Of a stretch of 31,400 bases of DNA, positions 1 through 6,772 are shown one piece after another. Position 1 is the first letter of the stretch, and each line of letters starts with the position of its first letter. The stretch is from DATKEH01 sp035546355. Lineage in GTDB: Bacteria > Acidobacteriota > Thermoanaerobaculia > Multivoradales > JAIOJS01. A program made the position numbers and the translations under genes. The stretch covers positions 1 to 31,400 of the forward strand of contig DATKEH010000063.1 of assembly GCA_035546355.1 (NCBI GenBank), in the 5' to 3' direction. The notes under the pieces are model-generated. The model did not search any database and was not told where the DNA came from. It worked only from the letters and a program-made list of their open reading frames with translations.

Positions 1-171
1 CTGGAGGCGCGCTACCTGGGGCGCGAGGTGCCGCGCCCCCCCTTCTGGTCGGGCTACCGGGTCACCCCGGAGCGGCTCGAGTTCTGGCGCTCGGGAGCGT
101 TCCGGCTGCACGAGCGCCGCGCCTTCGAGCGCGACGGCGACGGCTGGCGGGTGACGCTGCTGTACCCGTAG
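1..171 (+). CDS. pdxH: Pyridoxamine 5'-phosphate oxidase, C-terminal fragment (5' end outside window)
   Basis: The first 56 codons in frame 1 encode the C-terminal part of PdxH, the FMN enzyme that oxidises pyridoxamine or pyridoxine 5'-phosphate to pyridoxal 5'-phosphate in the cytoplasm. The visible sequence has the family's end pattern: RPPFWSGYRV, then PERLEFW, then RLHER. The Arg and His of the RLHER segment match the conserved substrate-phosphate-contacting R-x-H of the family. The reading stops at TAG 169-171, close to the usual PdxH end, so the C-terminus is intact. The upstream part lies outside the window. It converges on the hydrolase gene with a 10-bp gap holding the 8-bp palindrome TAGCGCTA (177-184). 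No terminator is evident. Confidence 0.86.
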   Translation: MEARYLGREVPRPPFWSGYRVTPERLEFWRSGAFRLHERRAFERDGDGWRVTLLYP

Positions 172-181
172 GGGTGTAGCG

Positions 182-1672
182 CTAGGGATTCTGCTGCGGC
201 GCTTGCCGCATGCGGGTTACCAGGGCGCGAAAGGCGGGGTCGTCGCGCAGCGGCGCAAAGGCCTCCTCGGCGAGCGTCTCCTCGGCGGCGTCCCAGCCGA
301 GCTCAACGGCGCGCTCGAGGGCGCGAAGCGCCTCCCGCCGCCGGCCCAAGCGGGCGTGGGCGACCGCCTGGCGGTGGCGCACCTGCGGCACTTCCGGCTC
401 GATGGCCGCCGCCGCCGCGAGGTAGAACAGCGCCCGCTCGTGCTCGCCGCGCTCGCCGAGGCGGCGCGGCAGGTAGAGCGCGGTCTGGATGTACACCGCG
501 TACAGGACGCGCTCGGCCGACAGCCGCTCCTCGCGTTCGGCGTGCCCCCTGGCCCTGGCCTGCAGCTGCGGCACGTCGAGCGCGGCCAGCAGCTCGGCGA
601 CGTCGTCGCCGGCGCCGAGCAGCAGCGCCGGGGCGCGCTCGAGGTAGCGGCGGTCGCGCGCCAGGCGCTGTTCGTGGGCGCGCTGCGCGGTGCGCAGGTC
701 CGGGTCGGCGGCGAGCGCGGCGAGCCGGCGCTCGGCCGCCGCGGTGTCGCGCAAGCCCTGGAAGGATTCCACCAGGGCACGGTGGGCGCGGAAGGCGGCG
801 AGAGGGCCGCCGCGCGCTTCCGCGGCTCGCGCCCGCGCCAGCTCCTCCTCCCACAGCGAGGCCACCAGCGCCGCCTCGTGCGGCCGCCGCCCCTCGCGCA
901 TCGCCTGCAGCTCCAGCCAGCCGACGGCGCGCGCCAGCAGGTCGGCGGGCGGCCACTGGTGGCTGCCGGAGAACAGCTCCAGCCGCTGGGGGACGCCGGC
1001 GGCGCGCAGTTTCTCCTCGACGTCCAGCAGCTCGTAGTAGTTGAAGTCCGCGTCGCCGACCGTGGCGAAGACGGGGAACCGCGGCGGCTCTCCCGGCGCG
1101 TGCCCGACCGGGAAGCCGCCGTTGAGGGCGAGGACCGCCGCAAAGGTGCCGGGAGCGGTGATCTCCAGGGTACAGGCGAAGCGCGCCATGCCCGAGAAGC
1201 CGGCGGCGTAGGCGCGGCGACCGTCGAGCGCCAGCCGCTCGTGCGTGTCGACCCACATGGCGCGGGCGATGGCGAGGTTGTGCTCCGTCGGCTCGACGCC
1301 GGCGCTGTCCAGCGCGCTCGCCAGGACGAAGCCGAAGCGCTCCGCCGCGGGCTGGAAGAGCTCCGCCAGGCCGGCTCCCTGGCGCCGCGAGTCGAACAGG
1401 TAGAGCACCGGCCAGCGGTGCTCGGGCGTGTAGCCGGAGGGGAGGTAGAGCGCGTAGCCGGGGCCGGCGGCCGTCCCGACGTGCGGGTGGAGCCGGCCGG
1501 CCGCCGGCACCGCCGCCGTCTCGTCCGGCCCGGGTACCGCTCCCGCGGCGTCCGCGGCCGCGGCCGCGGGGGGCTCGGCGGCGACCAGCCCTACCGTGGC
1601 GGCGAGCAGCGCGGCGGCAGCGGCTCCCCCGCGGCGGCCGCTCGAGGGTGGAGCGGAGGAGGTGCAGGTCAC
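182..1672 (-). CDS. Secreted alpha/beta-hydrolase (esterase-like) with C-terminal TPR-like region
   Basis: 496 aa with a GTG start at 1672. The N-terminus is a Sec-type signal: SGRRGG, then an Ala/Leu core to about residue 33, then an Ala-rich linker. Residues about 60-255 look like a PHB-depolymerase/esterase-type alpha/beta hydrolase. The likely nucleophile is S160 in GFSGMA, a G-x-S-G-M variant of the usual G-x-S-x-G elbow. The acid is probably D207 or D209 in GDADF, and the base H238 in SGSHQW. Residues about 260-490 are Ala/Arg/Glu-rich helices ending in TPR-like repeats (for example a repeat beginning RHRQAVAHARLGRR near residue 430). No in-frame ATG precedes the start, because a stop lies at 1685-1687, and there is no Shine-Dalgarno. 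The substrate cannot be told; a periplasmic or surface ester is plausible. Confidence 0.72.
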   Translation of the reverse strand: MTCTSSAPPSSGRRGGAAAAALLAATVGLVAAEPPAAAAADAAGAVPGPDETAAVPAAGRLHPHVGTAAGPGYALYLPSGYTPEHRWPVLYLFDSRRQGAGLAELFQPAAERFGFVLASALDSAGVEPTEHNLAIARAMWVDTHERLALDGRRAYAAGFSGMARFACTLEITAPGTFAAVLALNGGFPVGHAPGEPPRFPVFATVGDADFNYYELLDVEEKLRAAGVPQRLELFSGSHQWPPADLLARAVGWLELQAMREGRRPHEAALVASLWEEELARARAAEARGGPLAAFRAHRALVESFQGLRDTAAAERRLAALAADPDLRTAQRAHEQRLARDRRYLERAPALLLGAGDDVAELLAALDVPQLQARARGHAEREERLSAERVLYAVYIQTALYLPRRLGERGEHERALFYLAAAAAIEPEVPQVRHRQAVAHARLGRRREALRALERAVELGWDAAEETLAEEAFAPLRDDPAFRALVTRMRQAPQQNP

Positions 1673-1681
1673 CGTCAGACC

Positions 1682-1687
1682 ACACTA
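1682..1687 (-). promoter_or_regulatory. Candidate -10 element (TAGTGT) of a leaderless promoter
   Basis: On the minus strand TAGTGT fits the TANNNT pattern and lies 9 nt before the GTG start at 1672. An overlapping second match, TAGGGT, lies at 1687-1692. No Shine-Dalgarno sequence is present between this and the start codon. No -35 element is recognisable. Confidence 0.35.
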
Positions 1688-1750
1688 CCCTACGGTTTCC
1701 TCGAGGCCGCCCGAGCGGCGTCGGGTGGGTACGGACCGCGGCCGACGCGG

Positions 1751-1756
1751 TAAGCT
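1751..1756 (+). promoter_or_regulatory. Candidate -10 element (TAAGCT) for the methyltransferase gene
   Basis: TAAGCT fits TANNNT and is one of the few AT-rich spots in the 134-bp divergent spacer between the hydrolase (-) and the methyltransferase (+). It would give a leader of about 45 nt containing the G-rich Shine-Dalgarno (CTGGGGGGAG, about 1790-1799) just before ATG 1807. The -35 is not obvious. Confidence 0.3.
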
Positions 1757-1806
1757 CACTCCCGAATCTCGGTGTCCGTCACCAGCCGCTGGGGGGAGAA
1801 CGCGCC

Positions 1807-3060
1807 ATGATCGACGAATCCAGGCACGCCGACATGCCCGAGCCGGTCGCCGACGCCGAAGAGCGGGAGCCGCGGCTGGTTCGCCGGCTCAGACGGAGGC
1901 TCGCCGGCCGCTCGGCGCCACCCTTCGAGATCGCCATGCCCGACGGTCGCGTGTATGCGGTGGGCGAGCGCCCCGGCGTGCGCTTTCGCATCGCCATTCG
2001 TAACGCCAGGGGTCTCGGCGCGCTGGCGTCGATGCAGGAGAACGCCATCGCCGTCGCCTACATGGAAGGCGATCTCGACGTCGCAGGCGAGCTCGTCGAG
2101 GCGCTGGCGCTGCGGGACGTGTTCAGCGACTTCCATCCGCTGCTGTCGATCTGGCGATTCCTGCGGCCGCTCGTCGGCGGGCAGGTGAAGGCCGACAACG
2201 CGTGGGTGCCGCAGCACTACGACCACGGCGACGAGCTCTACTTCACCTTCCTCGACAAGAGCGTCGGCCTGTACTCGCAGGCGCTCTACACCTCCGAAGA
2301 GGAGTCGCTCGAGCAGGCGGTCGGCAACAAGCTCGACTACATCCTCGAAGTCTGCAGGCTCCAGGCGGGGTCTCACGTGCTCGACGTCGGCGGCGGGTGG
2401 GGAGCGTTCGAGAAGTACGCGGGCAGCAAGGGCGTCGACGCGACGATGTTGACGATCTCGCACCAGCAGCTGCGCTATCTCGAACGGTTCGCCCGCGAGC
2501 ACCAGATGCCCTGCAAGCTGCGAGTGCGCTACGCCAACATCTACGACTTCGAGACGCCCGCCGCCGAGGACGGCGGGCCCTTCGACGCGATCATCCTGCT
2601 CGGGGTGATGGAGCACCTGCCCGACTACCAACGCCTGTTCCGGCGCTTCGAGCTGCTGCTGAAGCCCAACGGCAGGGTCTACATGGACTTCGCCGCCAAC
2701 CGCAAGAAGTTCAAGGTGCGCTCGTTCACCTACCGCTACGTCTTCCCCGGCAACCACACGCCGGTGGTGCTGAGCGAGCTGCTGGCGGCGGCCGACGAGA
2801 CGGCCTTCGAACCGATCGCCATCCACAACGACCGCCACAGCTACTTCCTGACCCTGCGGGCCTGGGCGAGGAACCTCGAGGCGGCGCGGGAGAAGCTGTC
2901 GGCGCAGTTCGGCGAGAGGACCTTCCGCCTGTTCCAGATGTATCTGTGGGGGTGCGCCCACCAGATGCGCACCACCGGGACCCTGGAGAGCTACCGGGTG
3001 GTCTTCCAGAAGTCGGCGAGGACGCCCTCGGACAACGTCGGGGTGTATCGAGCGGTCTGA
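1807..3060 (+). CDS. Cyclopropane-fatty-acid-synthase-like SAM methyltransferase with altered active site
   Basis: 417 aa. The ATG at 1807 is chosen because of the G-rich Shine-Dalgarno 7-16 nt upstream; the frame stays open to 1648 but that extension has no family similarity. The order of motifs follows CFA synthases: AYMEGD, then QHYDHGDELYFTFLD, SAM motif LDVGGGWG (192-199), EHLPDY, YVFPGNHTP, SYFLTLRAW, and a C-terminal YLWGCAHQMR segment. The family methylates the double bond of unsaturated phospholipid acyl chains from SAM at the membrane. Against E. coli Cfa (compared from memory), the Cys of YSCAYW is Gln158, the His of LLHTIG is Asp, and the Ile of that segment is Ala. The Glu and Tyr are kept. 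These residues hold the catalytic bicarbonate, so the reaction may differ from cyclopropanation. A desaturase lies 2.5 kb downstream. Confidence 0.82.
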   Translation: MIDESRHADMPEPVADAEEREPRLVRRLRRRLAGRSAPPFEIAMPDGRVYAVGERPGVRFRIAIRNARGLGALASMQENAIAVAYMEGDLDVAGELVEALALRDVFSDFHPLLSIWRFLRPLVGGQVKADNAWVPQHYDHGDELYFTFLDKSVGLYSQALYTSEEESLEQAVGNKLDYILEVCRLQAGSHVLDVGGGWGAFEKYAGSKGVDATMLTISHQQLRYLERFAREHQMPCKLRVRYANIYDFETPAAEDGGPFDAIILLGVMEHLPDYQRLFRRFELLLKPNGRVYMDFAANRKKFKVRSFTYRYVFPGNHTPVVLSELLAAADETAFEPIAIHNDRHSYFLTLRAWARNLEAAREKLSAQFGERTFRLFQMYLWGCAHQMRTTGTLESYRVVFQKSARTPSDNVGVYRAV

Positions 3061-3077
3061 GGTCGGGGCCCGGTCCG

Positions 3078-5381
3078 TCAGGCGACCCGGGCCTGCGGCA
3101 CGCCGACGCGAGCCATCAGCTCCGCGAAGCGCCGATCCTCGCGAATCTCGTCGAAGATGGGGTCGACGGCCAGGAAGCCGAGGAAGTTGTTGCGCTCGTC
3201 GTAGGCGCGGTCGAGCCAGGCGAAGGCCCGGTCGCGCTCGCCGAGCCCGAGGTTCAATACCGCCATGGCGTAGGGAGAGACGTAGGGGCCCTCCCGACGG
3301 TCGGCGAGGTCGCGCTCGATCTCGCGGGCCGCCTCGACGTCGCCGAGCCGAGCCCGACAGTAGCCGACCAGCCCCTCGGCGACGGTCAGGCCGGGCATCA
3401 GGTCGAGGGCGGCCCTCCAGGCCTCCAGGGCCCCCTCGAGGTCTCCGAGCAGGATCTTGTTCCAGCCCAGAAAGGTGTGGGCGGCGCGGAAGGCGGAGTC
3501 CATCTCGAGAGCCTGCTCCGCCTCCTTGATGGCCCGCTGCGGGTCGCGGTGGAAGTAGAGCAGGTAGGCGGTACCACCGTTGACCAACGCCGAGAGCGGC
3601 TCGATCTGGCGGGCGCGCTTGATCGCCTCGAGGCTGTCGCTGGTGCGCCCGACGGCGACGAGGAAGAAGGCGCGCCAGAAGTGGGCCATGCCGTGCTCGG
3701 GGTCGATGGCGAGGGCGCGCTCGAAGGAGCGCTCGGCGCCTTCCCAGTCCCAGTCGTAGAACGCTCTCGCCCAGCCCAGGGAGGCGTGGGCCTCGGCGAG
3801 CCCGGGATCGAGCTCGAGGGCTTTGTGGGCCGCGGCCTGGCCCTTGGGAAATCCCTGCCTGGGCGGCAGGAAGTTGTAGAAAGCCAACATGTTGAACGAA
3901 TCGGCGAGGCCGGCGTAGGGGAGGGCGAAGGCGGGATCGCGCTCGATCGCCTGCTGGAAGAATCCCATCCCCTTCTGCAGGCCGGCGGCGTAGCGCCGGT
4001 TCCAGAAGTAGCGCCCCTTGAGATAGAGGTTGTAGGCCTCGACGTCGTCGGTATAGCGCCGCCCACCGAGCGGCCTCCCCTCGCCGACCAGCTTGACCTT
4101 GAGATTCCCGACGATGGTGCGGGCGAGCTCGTCCTGGAGCGCGAAGATGTCGTCGAGGCGGCGGTCGTAGGTCTCCGACCAGATGTGGTAGCCGTCGACC
4201 GCGTTGACCATCTGGACGCTGATGCGCAGACGGTCGCTGGCCTTGCGCACGCTGCCCTCGACGATGTGCTTGACGCCCAGCGACCAGCCGATCTGGCGGA
4301 CGTCGTCGGGCTTGTCCTTGAACGCGAAGGCCGACGTGCGCGAGGCGACCTTCAGGCCCTCGACCTTGGCCAGGTCGTTGGTCAGCTCCTCCGCCAGCCC
4401 GTCGCTGAAGAACTCGTTCTCCGGGTCGGCGCTCATGTTCTTGAACGGCAGCACGGCGACCGACGGGCCCGCGAACTCCTCGGGGACGGATCGTTCCAGA
4501 GCCGAGGAGATCCCATGGCGGCCGGCGGACGCCGTCGAGTCGCCGGCGAGACCGGCGAGCGCCTGGCGCACCTCGGCCGCCGAGGACCAACGGCGCTCGG
4601 GACGCCGCGCCAGCATCTTGAGGACGATGGCCGTGAGGGCGGCCGGGGCGCTGTCGCGCAGGAGCCGGAGGGAGGACGGGTCGACGTGCAGGATGGCGCT
4701 CGCCTTCTCGAAGACGGAGTCGCCGGAGAACGGCAGCTCGCCGGTCAGCATCTCGTGACAGACCACCCCGAAGGCGAAGAGATCGCTGCGATGGTCGACC
4801 GTCCTGCCCTGGAGCTGCTCGGGGGACATGTAGTCGATCGTGCCGAGGAAAGAGCCTTCCCTGGTAGCCGCCAGCGGCGCGGTCTCGGTGTCGCCGTCGA
4901 ACGATCCCTGGAACAGCTGCTTGGCGAGACCGAAGTCGAGGATCTTCACCTGGTGCTCGGCGTTGAGCAGGATGTTGGCGCTCTTGATGTCGCGGTGGAC
5001 GATCCCCTTGTCGTGGGCCGCCGCCAGACCGTCGGCGATCTGCAGCGCCAGCCGCACCGCCTCCTCGGCGGGCAGAGGCGAGCGGCCGATGTGCTTGCGG
5101 AGCGTGATCCCGTCGATCAGCTCCATGGCGATGAAGGTGCGGCCGTTCGCGTCGCCGAACTGATGGATGGTGCAGATGTTGGGGTGGTTGAGGCTCGAGG
5201 CGGCGCGCGCCTCGCGCAAGAAGCGATCGCGATAGTCGGTGTCCGCGGCGAGCTCCTGCGGCAGGATCTTGACGGCGACGAGCCGTCCCAGCAGCTCGTC
5301 GCGCGCTCGGTAGACCTCGCCGAAGCCGCCTTTGCCTATCAGCTCCAGGAGCTCGAAGTTCGAGAGTTTCTGGCCGATCAT
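3078..5381 (-). CDS. Soluble Ser/Thr protein kinase with FlgO-like and TPR domains
   Basis: 767 aa, ATG at 5381. An N-terminal Hanks-type kinase domain spans about residues 8-275: glycine loop GKGGFGEVY (16-24), ATP lysine K38, alpha-C Glu57, catalytic HRDIKSAN with D131, DFG at D149, and a GTIDYMSPEQ activation-segment end. From about 305 to 430 there is a FlgO/adenylate-cyclase-associated type domain (SVAVLPF, then FSDGLAEEL, VEGSVRK, HIWSETYDR). Residues about 440-767 are TPR repeats. I see no transmembrane segment between kinase and sensor parts, unlike many Acidobacteriota homologues, so it should be cytoplasmic. It converges on the methyltransferase with a 17-bp gap. The substrate is unknown; TPRs suggest a protein partner. 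Confidence 0.9.
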   Translation of the reverse strand: MIGQKLSNFELLELIGKGGFGEVYRARDELLGRLVAVKILPQELAADTDYRDRFLREARAASSLNHPNICTIHQFGDANGRTFIAMELIDGITLRKHIGRSPLPAEEAVRLALQIADGLAAAHDKGIVHRDIKSANILLNAEHQVKILDFGLAKQLFQGSFDGDTETAPLAATREGSFLGTIDYMSPEQLQGRTVDHRSDLFAFGVVCHEMLTGELPFSGDSVFEKASAILHVDPSSLRLLRDSAPAALTAIVLKMLARRPERRWSSAAEVRQALAGLAGDSTASAGRHGISSALERSVPEEFAGPSVAVLPFKNMSADPENEFFSDGLAEELTNDLAKVEGLKVASRTSAFAFKDKPDDVRQIGWSLGVKHIVEGSVRKASDRLRISVQMVNAVDGYHIWSETYDRRLDDIFALQDELARTIVGNLKVKLVGEGRPLGGRRYTDDVEAYNLYLKGRYFWNRRYAAGLQKGMGFFQQAIERDPAFALPYAGLADSFNMLAFYNFLPPRQGFPKGQAAAHKALELDPGLAEAHASLGWARAFYDWDWEGAERSFERALAIDPEHGMAHFWRAFFLVAVGRTSDSLEAIKRARQIEPLSALVNGGTAYLLYFHRDPQRAIKEAEQALEMDSAFRAAHTFLGWNKILLGDLEGALEAWRAALDLMPGLTVAEGLVGYCRARLGDVEAAREIERDLADRREGPYVSPYAMAVLNLGLGERDRAFAWLDRAYDERNNFLGFLAVDPIFDEIREDRRFAELMARVGVPQARVA

Positions 5382-5405
5382 GAGGTTCCGAGCCGCAGCG
5401 GCCCA

Positions 5406-5411
5406 ATGATA
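5406..5411 (-). promoter_or_regulatory. Candidate -10 element (TATCAT) for the kinase gene
   Basis: TATCAT on the minus strand lies 24 nt before the kinase ATG at 5381, in a 137-bp divergent spacer shared with the desaturase gene. The same hexamer at the same 24-nt distance precedes the VOC gene (17904-17909). Confidence 0.4.
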
Positions 5412-5459
5412 GCCTCGCTTTCGTCGCCAGACGCCGCGGCTTCGGGAGGGCGCTGCGGC

Positions 5460-5508
5460 CGCAGGCCTCCGGCGGCGCCAGCCGGCCAGGGCCGTCGCAG
5501 GCCTCCGG
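5460..5508. repeat. 13-bp direct repeat in a divergent promoter region
   Basis: CGCAGGCCTCCGG occurs at 5460-5472 and again at 5496-5508, centre-to-centre 36 bp, in the spacer between the kinase (-) and desaturase (+) genes. The second copy runs into the desaturase Shine-Dalgarno (GGAGG 5507-5511). Either a small duplication or a pair of regulator half-sites is possible. Confidence 0.5.
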
Positions 5509-5518
5509 AGGACACAGA

Positions 5519-6772
5519 ATGAGCGAGACGCGACCGCCGATCAACTGGACGACTGCGCTGTTTCTCGTCGGATCCTTCGCGGTGGCGGTCGTCGGCACGC
5601 CGCTCTATCTCTGGCGTTTCGGCGCCGTCTGGTTCGACCTGGCGCATTTCGTCACCATGGCCTGGGTCACCGGTTTGAGCATCACGGTCGGCTATCACCG
5701 CCTCTACGCTCACCGATCGTTCGACGCCGCCTGGCCGGTGCGGCTGGCAACGCTCGCCTTCGGCGCCGCCGCGTTCGAGGCGTCGGCCCTGGGTTGGGCC
5801 TCCGAGCACCGATATCACCACCGCTTCACCGACCGGGATGGCCACCCGTACGACCCCCACAGCATCGAGAGGGGCTTCTTCCACGCCCACATGGGATGGC
5901 TGCTGCGCTACCGCCAGCCCGCGCTGCCGCTGTCCAACGTCGCCGACCTCGCCAAGGACCCGCTGGTCGCCTGGCAGCATCGCTGGTTCGTGCCGTTGGC
6001 CGCGGGCTTCGGGCTGGGGCTTCCGGCCGCCGTCGGCGCCGCCCACGCGGCCTGGTCGGGAGGCTCGCTCGCCGTCGGCGCGCTGGGCGGCTTCCTGATC
6101 GGCGGCTGCGCCAGATTGGTGGCGGTCCACCACGCGACCTTCCTGATCAACTCTCTCGCCCACACCATGGGCCGGCAGCCGTACGACAGCTCGCAGAGCT
6201 CGCGCGACAGCGCGATCCTGGCGTTCTTCACCTTCGGGGAGGGCTATCACAACTTCCACCACGCCTTTCAGAGCGACTACCGCAACGGCGTGCGGCCCTG
6301 GCACTGGGATCCGGGCAAGTGGGCGATCTGGATGCTGTCCAAGGTCGGGCTGGCCCGGAACCTGCGCCGGACGCGCCCCGAGACCATCCTGATGGCGAAG
6401 GTCGAGCAGGCGCGGCTGGTCTTCGAGAAACGGCTCGCGGCCGCCCAGGTCGAGCTCTCGGATCAGGCGGCCGCCGTGCTCCGCGACCTGAACGAGCGGC
6501 TGGACGAGACCTATCGGCGGTTCCGGCTGCTCTACGCCGAGCACGCCAAGCTCGCCAAACGCCCGCCGGCCGAGCAGGGCGAACGGTACGAGGAGCTGCG
6601 CCGTGAGCTGCAGCGCATGCGGCGATCGCTGGTCGAGCTGGCGCGCGCGTGCCGGGCCCGGCAGCGCCGGCTGCTGTCGCCGACGAGGGCCTACGGCGGC
6701 CAGAGGATCGGCAGCAGCGCCACCGAGACGAGCAGCGCCACGGCGGTGAGGGGCACACCGACCCTGACGTAG
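5519..6772 (+). CDS. Membrane acyl-lipid/acyl-CoA desaturase (delta-9 type) with coiled-coil tail
   Basis: 417 aa, ATG at 5519 with GGAGG 7 nt upstream. It is a membrane di-iron fatty acid desaturase that introduces a cis double bond into acyl chains. The three histidine boxes are present: HRLYAH (H-x4-H), EHRYHH (H-x2-HH), and GEGYHNFHH (H-x2-HH). Membrane segments lie at about residues 11-30, 39-58, 75-95 and 158-205. The core ends near residue 295. The remaining about 120 aa are charged and helical (VEQARLVFEKRLAAAQ, then heptad-like repeats to RQRRLL), a probable cytoplasmic coiled coil that many bacterial homologues share. The last 27 codons lie over the 3' end of the oppositely oriented permease gene (82-bp overlap) and look like low-complexity read-through. 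It may supply substrate to the CFA-like methyltransferase nearby. Confidence 0.9.
   Translation: MSETRPPINWTTALFLVGSFAVAVVGTPLYLWRFGAVWFDLAHFVTMAWVTGLSITVGYHRLYAHRSFDAAWPVRLATLAFGAAAFEASALGWASEHRYHHRFTDRDGHPYDPHSIERGFFHAHMGWLLRYRQPALPLSNVADLAKDPLVAWQHRWFVPLAAGFGLGLPAAVGAAHAAWSGGSLAVGALGGFLIGGCARLVAVHHATFLINSLAHTMGRQPYDSSQSSRDSAILAFFTFGEGYHNFHHAFQSDYRNGVRPWHWDPGKWAIWMLSKVGLARNLRRTRPETILMAKVEQARLVFEKRLAAAQVELSDQAAAVLRDLNERLDETYRRFRLLYAEHAKLAKRPPAEQGERYEELRRELQRMRRSLVELARACRARQRRLLSPTRAYGGQRIGSSATETSSATAVRGTPTLT

Noticed and set aside
171..184. GTAGGGG at the end of pdxH as a second copy of the REP-like element
   Set aside because: Only the first seven bases match, and no inverted arms follow.
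203..1753. A 516-codon plus-strand frame opposite the hydrolase
   Set aside because: The minus-strand reading has a signal peptide, catalytic triad candidates and TPR-like ending, while this one shows only Arg/Gly/Ala-rich sequence.
2202..5522. A 1106-codon open frame on the plus strand over the methyltransferase and kinase genes
   Set aside because: It is antisense or out of frame to two clearly recognised genes. Its translation is rich in Arg, Gly, Pro and Ala with no domain pattern, as expected in GC-rich DNA.
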